A DNA stretch of 13,174 bases from a bacterium. Its GTDB lineage: Bacteria; Zhuqueibacterota; Zhuqueibacteria; Residuimicrobiales; Krinioviventaceae. This document shows positions 7,237 through 13,174 of the stretch, one piece after another (position 1 is the stretch's first letter; every line of letters begins with the position of its first letter). The notes under the pieces are model-generated. The model worked only from the letters and a program-made list of their open reading frames with translations. It was not told where the DNA came from and searched no databases. The stretch covers positions 1 to 13,174 of the forward strand of contig JAJRST010000521.1 in the NCBI GenBank assembly GCA_024278645.1, in the 5' to 3' direction. Made by a program: the position numbers and the translations under genes.

Positions 7237-7614
7237 AAGTTAAAATTGTTTAGGTTTTCGGAAACACCTGATGGTGAATCAGGGAGAGTGAGTAAAAGCA
7301 CGATATGCGCATCAAGAATGAGGCTATTGTATTGACATAAAAGGCTATCTTGTAATTGTCCCTCGAGGCGAGGCGTCAAAGCTCAATTCATAACAGCGTC
7401 GACGACGTTTTGGCGCCGCACCTGCAATATCCTCATTCCATACGCATTTTATTTCCGCTCCCCCGATTCAGGAAATGAAATGCAATTCCCCCTTTAGAGT
7501 TTCCGTTAAACATTTAAATTTTTGTGACATAAAAAGAAGTAATAATAATGAAATTCCGGATGATAGTGCTTCGCTTTGTCCGGTATTAATAACGATTTGA
7601 GAGGAGAAATGAAT
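7237..7614. other. sucD-gltA intergenic region with weak promoter candidates
   Basis: This spacer of about 380 bases has no supported gene. A perfect TTGACA at 7332-7337 lacks a good -10 at the right distance; the best is TAATTG at 7353-7358, only 15 bases on. A second candidate pairs TTGTGA (7522-7527) with AATAAT (7544-7549) over 16 bases. A CCGGA/TCCGG inverted repeat lies just before the citrate synthase Shine-Dalgarno, around 7556-7582. The length of the gap suggests citrate synthase and sdh have their own promoter, but I cannot place it with confidence. Confidence 0.45.
7267..7283 (+). repeat. Hairpin downstream of sucD
   Basis: CCTGAT-GGTGA-ATCAGG is a perfect six-base stem with a five-base loop, 30 bases after the sucD stop. 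A partly overlapping stem, AGGTTTT against AAACACCT, lies just before it. No T-run follows, so it is not a classic Rho-independent terminator. It may stabilise the 3' end of the transcript or mark a weak transcription pause. Confidence 0.35.
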
Positions 7615-8940
7615 ATGCCGAAAACAGAGAACTGCTCTCGGGATGCGAAGATTCAGGGAACAGCTCAACTGGTGTACAAGGATATCAAGGTTGACTTGGA
7701 CGTCGTTGAGGGTACGGAAGGCGAGCTGGGAATTGATATTTGTCAATTGCGAAAGAATACGGGCATGATCACCCTGGACCCCGGCTATGCCAATACCGGC
7801 AGCACTATTTCAACTATCACCTTTATTGACGGCGAAAAGGGAATCCTGCGGCACCGGGGTATACCCATTGAAGAGCTGGCCGAAAAATCAAGATTTATCG
7901 AAGTGTCTTACCTCATCCTTTTCGGAAAATTGCCGACCAAAGCGGAACTGGATAAATTCTCAGCCCTGCTTGCCGAACATGCCGCCCTGCACTCCAACTT
8001 GGAGCATCATTTCAGCGGATTCCCCAATGACGCACCGCCGATGGCCATCCTGTCCGCCATGCTCAACGCGGTCTCCTGCTATCATAAGGAATTTCTGGAT
8101 ATCGTTCTCGATGAGGAAGGCTTTATGGAAGCGACGGCTCGCATCATGTCGAAAGTTCGCACCATTGCTGCGTACACCTATCGCAAGGCTCGGGGCAAGC
8201 CTTTTATTCACCCGAACCCATCGCTGCGCTATTGCGCCAATTTTCTGCACATGATGTTTTCGGAGCCTTATAAAGAGTATGAACTTTTGCCGGAAATCGA
8301 AAAAGCCCTGAATCTTTTCTTCATTTTGCATGCCGACCATGAGCAAAACTGCTCGACCTCGACCGTTCGTATGGTCGGAAGCTCCAGGGCCAACTTGTTC
8401 AGCTCCGTTTCCGCCGGCGTTTGCGCCTTGTGGGGACCGTTGCACGGCGGGGCCAACAAAATGGTCATCGAGATGCTCGAAAGCATTCATTCGCAAGGCA
8501 AGACGGCGCAGGAATATCTTGAAATGGCAAAAGACAAAACCAAAGGCATAAAGCTCATGGGTTTTGGCCATCGCGTATACAAGAACTTTGATCCGCGTGC
8601 AAAAATCATCAAAAAACAGGTCGACAAAGTGCTCAAGGTTTTGAACCTCGACGACCACTTGCTGCACATTGCCATGGAGCTTGAGGAACAAGCGCTCGCC
8701 GACGACTATTTTGTTTCGCGCAAGCTTTATCCGAACGTCGACTTTTACAGCGGCATCCTGCTGCGCGCCATTGGCATTCCTCTGGACATGTTCACGGTAA
8801 TGTTCGCCATCGGGCGTATGCCGGGGTGGATCGCCAATTGGAAAGAGCTGCTGGATCATAACCAGAGAATCAGTCGACCGCGACAAATTTACAACGGACC
8901 AACATTAAGAAGCTATGTTCCGATTGAAGAACGCGAATAG
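7615..8940 (+). CDS. gltA: Citrate synthase
   Basis: It condenses acetyl-CoA with oxaloacetate to citrate, the entry step of the TCA cycle, in the cytoplasm. The 441-residue length and motifs fit the hexameric bacterial (GltA) type. Catalytic and binding residues line up with E. coli GltA at a constant offset: His242 (HADHEQN), His277 (GPLHGGAN), His319 (GFGHRVYK) and Asp376 (PNVDFYSG) correspond to His229, His264, His305 and Asp362. The frame is open from 7576 and has ATG codons at 7609 and 7615. AGGAG at 7602-7606 is only two bases from the first but eight from the second, so 7615 is chosen. sdhA follows after 68 bases, giving a citrate synthase-Sdh transcription unit. No aconitase or isocitrate dehydrogenase gene is in the window. 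Confidence 0.96.
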   Translation: MPKTENCSRDAKIQGTAQLVYKDIKVDLDVVEGTEGELGIDICQLRKNTGMITLDPGYANTGSTISTITFIDGEKGILRHRGIPIEELAEKSRFIEVSYLILFGKLPTKAELDKFSALLAEHAALHSNLEHHFSGFPNDAPPMAILSAMLNAVSCYHKEFLDIVLDEEGFMEATARIMSKVRTIAAYTYRKARGKPFIHPNPSLRYCANFLHMMFSEPYKEYELLPEIEKALNLFFILHADHEQNCSTSTVRMVGSSRANLFSSVSAGVCALWGPLHGGANKMVIEMLESIHSQGKTAQEYLEMAKDKTKGIKLMGFGHRVYKNFDPRAKIIKKQVDKVLKVLNLDDHLLHIAMELEEQALADDYFVSRKLYPNVDFYSGILLRAIGIPLDMFTVMFAIGRMPGWIANWKELLDHNQRISRPRQIYNGPTLRSYVPIEERE

Positions 8941-9008
8941 CATGAACTTGCACCACAATTCAATATACTGTTTCTAACTTTATTCATCATTCAATTTGGA
9001 GGCGCTCC

Positions 9009-10727
9009 ATGTCTGATGTGCTGACACACGACCTTGTGATCCTCGGAGCTGGCCTGGCCGGATTAAGAGCCGCTGTCGAGGCCTCACGGGTGACAAAGGG
9101 AAACATTGACATCGCCGTTATTACAAAAGGGCAGATGATGCGCGCACACTCGGTGGCCGCCGAGGGCGGCACGGCCGCGGCGCTGCGTCTGGACGATGGC
9201 GACAGCTATGAGCTGCATGCCTGGGATACGGTCAAAGGCAGCGACTTTTTAGCTGACCAGGACGTAGTGGACCTTTTTGTGCATGCCATGCCAAATGAGA
9301 TATTGCAACTGGATCATTGGGGCATTCCGTGGACGCGAAGGGAGGACGGCAGAATCGCACAAAGACCGTTTGGCGGCCACAGCTATCCACGCGCTGTATT
9401 GGCGGCCGACAAAACCGGATTTTTTGAATTGCAAACGCTGTATGACACGCTGTTAAAATACAACAACGCCACGCATTACAACGAGTTTTACGTGACCTCC
9501 ATTCTGGTCGAGAATAACGAGTTCCGCGGTTTGACCGTTTTCAGTATGACCACCGGGGAGTTCAAGGTGATTCGCGGCAAGGCGCTGATTATTGCCAGCG
9601 GCGGCGCCGGAACCCTTTTTGGATTCACCACCTATTCGCGAACGGTCACCGGAGACGGGTTGGGCATGGCTTATCGAGCCGGGCTGCCGCTTGAAGATAT
9701 GGAGTTCGTGCAATACCACCCGACCGGTCTCGTGCCTTCGGGCATTCTGATCACCGAGGCCTGCCGCGGCGAGGGAGGCTATTTGCGCAACGCCGACGGC
9801 GACCGTTTTATGGAAAAATATGCGCCGGCGAAAAAGGAGCTGTCGCCCCGCGATTTGATTTCCAGGTCCGAAATTACCGAGATCGAAGCGGGGAGAGGCT
9901 TCAAAGGCCCGGACGGCCTCGATTATGTTCACCTTGATCTGACGCATTTGGGCGCCGATAAAATCAATGAACGCCTGCCGCTGATCCGAGAGGTGTGCAT
10001 CGAGTTCAACGATCTCGATCCCATTGAAGAACCGATCCCGGTGCGGCCGGTGGCCCATTATTCCATGGGCGGCATTGAAACCGACATCAACGGCGCCACG
10101 CGGATAAAAGGCATTTGGGCGGCGGGCGAGGCGGCATGCGTCAGTTTGCACGGCGCCAACAGGCTCGGCTCCAACTCCACGGCGGAATGCCTGGTCTGGG
10201 GCGGCATCACCGGCGGCGAAAGCGCCAAATATTGCCAGGAAAAAGAAAAGGCGCCCGACGTTCCCGAAGATAAAGTCGAAGCGGAACGCAAACGTCTCTA
10301 TGACGACCTGCTCATGAAAGAGGGCACGGAAGACATGTACCAGTTGCGTCGTGAATTGCGCTCGTGCATGGACAAGTACGTCGGCGTGTATCGCACCGGC
10401 GAAGAGCTGGAAAAGGCGCTTGGACTCATCAAGGATATTAAAGCACGCTATCCCAAGATTCATCTTAAGGATAAAAGTCATACCTATAACACCAATCTCA
10501 TCAACGCCCTGGAGCTTTGCAACCTGATCGACCTGGCGGAAGTGTTGGTGACCGGGGCTATCGCACGAACGGAATCCCGCGGCGCCCATGCAAGAAGAGA
10601 CTTCCCCACGCGTGACGACGACAAATGGCAAAAACACACCCTGGCATTTTACGAGGAATCCGGGCCGCGGCTGGACTACAAGCCGGTAACGGTGACGACC
10701 TGGAAGCCGGTGGAACGCAAGTATTAG
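9009..10727 (+). CDS. sdhA: Succinate dehydrogenase/fumarate reductase, flavoprotein subunit
   Basis: This is the catalytic subunit, interconverting succinate and fumarate with covalent FAD on the membrane-associated complex. In 572 residues it shows the FAD dinucleotide fold GAGLAG at 13-18 and the flavin-linking His47 in AHSVAAEGG. Active-site residues are His237 (HPTG), Arg281 (SPRD), His350 (AHYSMGG) and Arg385 (GANRLGSNS). The first three lie four to five positions before their E. coli SdhA counterparts. The ATG has GGAGG six bases upstream (8998-9002). It opens an sdhA-C-D-B cluster. Direction cannot be read from sequence: it could act as succinate:quinone reductase or as fumarate reductase. 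The adjoining citrate synthase favours an oxidative TCA role. Confidence 0.96.
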   Translation: MSDVLTHDLVILGAGLAGLRAAVEASRVTKGNIDIAVITKGQMMRAHSVAAEGGTAAALRLDDGDSYELHAWDTVKGSDFLADQDVVDLFVHAMPNEILQLDHWGIPWTRREDGRIAQRPFGGHSYPRAVLAADKTGFFELQTLYDTLLKYNNATHYNEFYVTSILVENNEFRGLTVFSMTTGEFKVIRGKALIIASGGAGTLFGFTTYSRTVTGDGLGMAYRAGLPLEDMEFVQYHPTGLVPSGILITEACRGEGGYLRNADGDRFMEKYAPAKKELSPRDLISRSEITEIEAGRGFKGPDGLDYVHLDLTHLGADKINERLPLIREVCIEFNDLDPIEEPIPVRPVAHYSMGGIETDINGATRIKGIWAAGEAACVSLHGANRLGSNSTAECLVWGGITGGESAKYCQEKEKAPDVPEDKVEAERKRLYDDLLMKEGTEDMYQLRRELRSCMDKYVGVYRTGEELEKALGLIKDIKARYPKIHLKDKSHTYNTNLINALELCNLIDLAEVLVTGAIARTESRGAHARRDFPTRDDDKWQKHTLAFYEESGPRLDYKPVTVTTWKPVERKY

Positions 10728-10764
10728 TTCTGATGATGAATTGTATAAATTTTTGGAGATATCT

Positions 10765-11202
10765 ATGTCTGCAGAAAGAAAAATACAGAGAAACAAACTC
10801 GGTCTCAAGGGCTGGGTGATCGCCGGTCGCTATGGTTTGGAGCGATACGCGTATACATTGCATCGAATTACCGGGCTGGGAATATTGCTTTACTTTATCA
10901 TGCACATATTCGTCACCGGTTCTCGTCTGGGCGGCGAACACGCCTGGGAAGCCGTGTTGAAAAGTCTGGAAAATCCGTTTTTTAAATTTGGCGAATTCCT
11001 CGTCTTTTTGGCTTTTGCCTTTCATGCCCTGAACGGCATACGCCTGGTTATCGCCGAACTGGGTTTGATGATGGGCAAGCCGCAACGTCCGATCTTTCCG
11101 TATGTCAACTCGGTGCGCCGGCAGCGGCCGCTTTTCATCGTCGTCATGATCGTCGCGGCCATCATTGTGATTTTGGGCGGCGCTGATTTTTATTTACTGT
11201 GA
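10765..11202 (+). CDS. sdhC: Succinate dehydrogenase membrane anchor, cytochrome b subunit (SdhC-like)
   Basis: A 145-residue integral membrane protein anchors SdhAB and carries haem and quinone sites. About three membrane spans are visible: roughly residues 36-52, 76-99 and 122-140. The TLHRITG motif (His33) matches the SdhC quinone/haem region, and His47 (FIMHIF) and His87 (AFHALNGIR) are further haem-ligand candidates. The frame extends eight codons upstream to a TTG, but ATG 10765 has GGAG at 10755-10758 with six-base spacing and is preferred. It follows sdhA by 37 bases and precedes sdhD by 16. Assignment as SdhC rests on the HRxTG motif, the membrane pattern and the context. Confidence 0.88.
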   Translation: MSAERKIQRNKLGLKGWVIAGRYGLERYAYTLHRITGLGILLYFIMHIFVTGSRLGGEHAWEAVLKSLENPFFKFGEFLVFLAFAFHALNGIRLVIAELGLMMGKPQRPIFPYVNSVRRQRPLFIVVMIVAAIIVILGGADFYLL

Positions 11203-11218
11203 AACGAGGAGATGAAAA

Positions 11219-11581
11219 ATGCGTGAATCAACTTTATGGATGTTAAATTTAATCGCCGGCGCCGTCATTCTTGTGCTCCTCGGCGTGCACATGGCCATCA
11301 TGCATCTCGATGCTGTTTTGGGCTTTGTCGGCCTTGCCGCAAACAGCGGCGTTGAAGCGTCGGCCGTTTTTGCCAGGAGCAAACAGGCCCTGTTTATGGC
11401 CAGCTATATAATCTTGTTGGGCGCTGCATTGTATCATGGACTTTACGGGTTGCGCAACATCCTGTTTGAACTGACCTTGTCCAGAGGCGCTGAAAAGTTC
11501 ATAAACTGGTTTTTTATCGTGGCCGGACTGGCCCTGTTTGTCTATGGCGGCTATGTCGCTGTTGCTGTTTTTCAGTCATAG
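11219..11581 (+). CDS. sdhD: Succinate dehydrogenase membrane anchor, second subunit (SdhD-like)
   Basis: This 120-residue hydrophobic protein has three likely membrane helices: about 8-29, 56-79 and 95-117. Histidines at 24 and 29 (GVHMAIMH) and 73 (LYHGLYGLRN) sit at or near helix ends as expected for haem ligands, and YHGLYGLRN resembles the conserved HGLxGLR motif of SdhD proteins. The ATG is preceded by AGGAG at 11207-11211 with a seven-base gap. An overlapping ATG at 11212 is out of frame and stops after four codons. Together with SdhC it would form a two-subunit anchor. The number of histidines allows two b haems (type A), but this is inference. Confidence 0.85.
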   Translation: MRESTLWMLNLIAGAVILVLLGVHMAIMHLDAVLGFVGLAANSGVEASAVFARSKQALFMASYIILLGAALYHGLYGLRNILFELTLSRGAEKFINWFFIVAGLALFVYGGYVAVAVFQS

Positions 11582-11631
11582 CATAACTGGCCACGTGCAA
11601 AGTATGTTTATATCAGATAGGAGATAAAAAG

Positions 11632-12453
11632 ATGAGCGAAGCGAAAGTCATCAAAAACGTTGTTTTTGAGATTTTGCGATATGATCCGGAAAAGGATTCG
11701 GCGCCTCACATGAAAAGGTACGACGTTCCGGTCACCAAGGGCATGACGGTTTTGGACGGCCTGCTCTGGCTGAAGGAAAATGTGGATGCCAGCATTGCCT
11801 ACCGTTCGTCATGTCGCATGGGCGTGTGCGGCTCTTGCGGCATGTTCATTAACGGTATGCCGCGTCTGGCCTGCAACAACCAGATTATGCACCTGAAAGC
11901 GGACGTCATTAAGATCAAGCCGCTTCCCAATAATAACATTATAAAAGATCTGGTGCCCGATCTGGAGCCGTTTTTCGACAAGCACCGCACTGTCAAGCCG
12001 TTTCTCATTCGCGACCAGGTCGCCGAGCTGGACAATCCGACCGGCGAGTATTTCCAATCCCCGGAAGAATTGGTCAACTATATTCAATTTGCCTACTGCA
12101 TCAAATGCGGCATCTGCCTCTCGGCATGCCCGACCGTGGCGACGGACGATAAATTTTTGGGTCCGCAGGCTTTGGCGCAGGCCTGGCGGTACAGCGCCGA
12201 TTCACGCGACGAGGGCGGCAAAGAACGTCACGCCATCGTAGATGTCAATCACGGCGCCTGGAACTGCCATTTCGCCGGCGCCTGCTCGGACGCCTGCCCA
12301 AAAGGCGTGGACCCGGCGTTCGCCATCCAGTTGCTGAAACAGGATATTTTCACAAAAAAGACCTGCGAGCACAAAGCCGGCGACGTTCTGCCGCGAACGG
12401 AAGAACACGTGCCGAACGAGAAAATTCCCGCGGCGCCCGCGCCGACGGTGTAA
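11632..12453 (+). CDS. sdhB: Succinate dehydrogenase/fumarate reductase, iron-sulfur subunit
   Basis: It carries electrons from the SdhA flavin to the quinone site through three clusters. In 273 residues the [2Fe-2S] ligands are Cys61, Cys66, Cys69 and Cys81 (SCRMGVCGSCG ... LAC). By analogy with E. coli SdhB, the [4Fe-4S] ligands are Cys156, Cys159, Cys162 and Cys222, and the [3Fe-4S] ligands are Cys166, Cys212 and Cys218. All are present. A short Pro/Ala-rich tail of about 20 residues follows the last conserved helix. AGGAG at 11619-11623 lies eight bases before the ATG. It is the last gene of the unit, 50 bases after sdhD, and is followed by a strong terminator. Position after the anchors (A-C-D-B) is unusual compared with the common C-D-A-B order. 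Confidence 0.96.
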   Translation: MSEAKVIKNVVFEILRYDPEKDSAPHMKRYDVPVTKGMTVLDGLLWLKENVDASIAYRSSCRMGVCGSCGMFINGMPRLACNNQIMHLKADVIKIKPLPNNNIIKDLVPDLEPFFDKHRTVKPFLIRDQVAELDNPTGEYFQSPEELVNYIQFAYCIKCGICLSACPTVATDDKFLGPQALAQAWRYSADSRDEGGKERHAIVDVNHGAWNCHFAGACSDACPKGVDPAFAIQLLKQDIFTKKTCEHKAGDVLPRTEEHVPNEKIPAAPAPTV

Positions 12454-12502
12454 GTCGAAAAACATCGCCGGTTGCAGACCCGCTAACAACAACGCACACT
12501 TT

Positions 12503-12537
12503 GCCGGAGGCGCGAACAACCGCCTCCGGCATTTTAT
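12503..12537 (+). terminator. Rho-independent terminator after sdhB
   Basis: GCCGGAGGCG (12503-12512) and CGCCTCCGGC (12521-12530) form a perfect ten-base G+C-rich stem around an eight-base loop, followed by ATTTTAT. It lies 50 bases past the sdhB stop and closes the citrate synthase-sdh unit. Confidence 0.88.
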
Positions 12538-12809
12538 CCGCTCTTGACAGAATTGGAATATAATTACAGCTTTTTCTGTTGCCAAAATACAATGGACAGA
12601 GAGTAGATTTTATATTTTTCACGGGGAAGTCCAAGCTGCACTTTTCACGTTGATACAGTTTTTTCTCATATTGAACACAATCAAGTCGCTGACGACCGAG
12701 GCGCTCCCCATCGTTTACACAGTTTGGGGCGCTATTAAAGGTGAAGGATCACATGCGGGATAACGGAAGGAACCCGTTGATATTGCGATGATTCCGATGG
12801 GAAATGTAT
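12538..12809 (+). other. Leader region before the secreted-protein gene
   Basis: No gene is supported in these roughly 270 bases. TTTTCACG occurs twice in the same orientation (12616-12623 and 12642-12649). A bulged inverted repeat pairs GCG plus CCCC (12701-12709) with GGGG plus CGC (12726-12732). A 12-codon open frame (12753-12791) lies just ahead of the main gene in the same frame and ends in TGA. A TTGACA and a TATAAT occur at 12544 and 12559 but only nine bases apart, so no reliable promoter can be named. Confidence 0.4.
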
Positions 12810-13174
12810 ATGTTAAAAAATCGATCCTGCATTTTTGGGGGATTAATCGTTGCGGGACTTTTAACCGCATTCAGTCAGTTGCTATGGTCTGCTCCAAAGA
12901 CGAGTACAGGTAAGCCGGAGATGAATATTTATAAATCAGCCAGCTTTGTGGATAACCGTTTCGATGTAAATAACATTGCTTGTTATATGAGTAACGATGG
13001 GCAGGTCGTTAGCCATAAAGTGAGTGGCAATAGTGGTCTGGAATGGCCTAAAGGTTTGGGGAAAGGAGCGGTATTTGCTTCGGGGCTCTGGCTAGCCGGC
13101 AAAGTAAATGGTGAAATTAGAACGGCTGTTGTTGAATTTTCAAGTGAATTGCAACCGGGAAAAATTCTTTCCAA
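12810..13174 (+). CDS. N-terminus of a secreted protein, 3' partial
   Basis: The first 121 codons of a protein that runs off the window. Residues 1-28 form a Sec signal peptide: basic LKNR, a hydrophobic core from about residue 8 to 26 and likely cleavage near WSA. The mature part has a short N-terminal spacer, then NDGQ, SGLEWPKG and AVFASGLWLAGKVNGEIR. From memory this resembles the N-terminus of large secreted T9SS-type proteins in Calditrichaeota, KSB1 and Ignavibacteria, but I cannot confirm it, and the C-terminal sorting domain that would prove the class is outside the window. ATG 12810 has GGGA at 12799-12802 seven bases ahead; ATG 12804 in the same frame is an alternative, and a TGA at 12789-12791 rules out earlier starts. 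Function is unknown. Confidence 0.8.
   Translation, partial: MLKNRSCIFGGLIVAGLLTAFSQLLWSAPKTSTGKPEMNIYKSASFVDNRFDVNNIACYMSNDGQVVSHKVSGNSGLEWPKGLGKGAVFASGLWLAGKVNGEIRTAVVEFSSELQPGKILS

Noticed and set aside
7576..7614. Longer citrate synthase starts at 7576 or 7609
   Set aside because: The 7576 start lacks a ribosome site, and AGGAG at 7602-7606 is only two bases from 7609 but optimally spaced for 7615.
9453..10808. A 451-codon minus-strand open frame opposite sdhA, and similar long minus-strand frames opposite citrate synthase (7960-8886) and korB (3462-4208)
   Set aside because: Each lies antisense to a gene with clear family motifs, has no recognisable domain, and is explained by the codon pattern of the real gene on the plus strand.
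12544..12564. Perfect TTGACA and TATAAT hexamers just after the sdhB terminator
   Set aside because: They are only nine bases apart, too close for one promoter, and neither has a good partner at 16-18 bases.

Overview
The window carries a compact, all-plus-strand set of central-carbon genes from a bacterium of probable FCB-superphylum type (Calditrichaeota, KSB1 or Ignavibacteria-like). That placement is an inference. It rests on a type IX secretion (Por) C-terminal sorting domain with the typical YPNPFNPET motif at the left edge, and on a secreted-protein N-terminus at the right edge whose style I associate with those phyla. Shine-Dalgarno sequences precede most genes, and the coding DNA is clearly richer in G+C than the long A+T-rich spacer on the left.

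Layout: (1) 2-343, the 3' end of a large secreted T9SS cargo gene. (2) 344-1150, an A+T-rich spacer of about 0.8 kb with no convincing gene, ending in a near-consensus promoter at 992-1020. (3) 1151-7236, a tight cluster: stand-alone CBS-pair protein, korA (gamma-alpha fusion), korB (with an extra C-terminal CBS pair), sucC and sucD. (4) 7237-7614, a spacer with hairpins and weak promoter candidates. (5) 7615-12453, citrate synthase followed by succinate dehydrogenase/fumarate reductase in the order A-C-D-B, closed by a strong Rho-independent terminator at 12503-12537. (6) 12538-13174, a leader region and the first 121 codons of a new secreted protein.

Together the enzymes cover consecutive TCA-cycle steps. 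2-oxoglutarate:ferredoxin oxidoreductase (KorAB) makes succinyl-CoA, SucCD converts it to succinate with substrate-level phosphorylation, the Sdh complex oxidises succinate into the quinone pool, and citrate synthase feeds the cycle. A ferredoxin-linked KGOR instead of the NAD-linked dehydrogenase complex makes the segment reversible in principle.

The most unusual point is the pairing of 2-oxoglutarate:ferredoxin oxidoreductase with two separate CBS modules. One is a 158-residue stand-alone protein whose stop codon lies next to the korA Shine-Dalgarno. The other is fused to the C-terminus of KorB beyond the normal end of that enzyme. This suggests direct control of the enzyme by an adenine nucleotide or similar ligand, and it is the best candidate here for an undescribed regulatory system.
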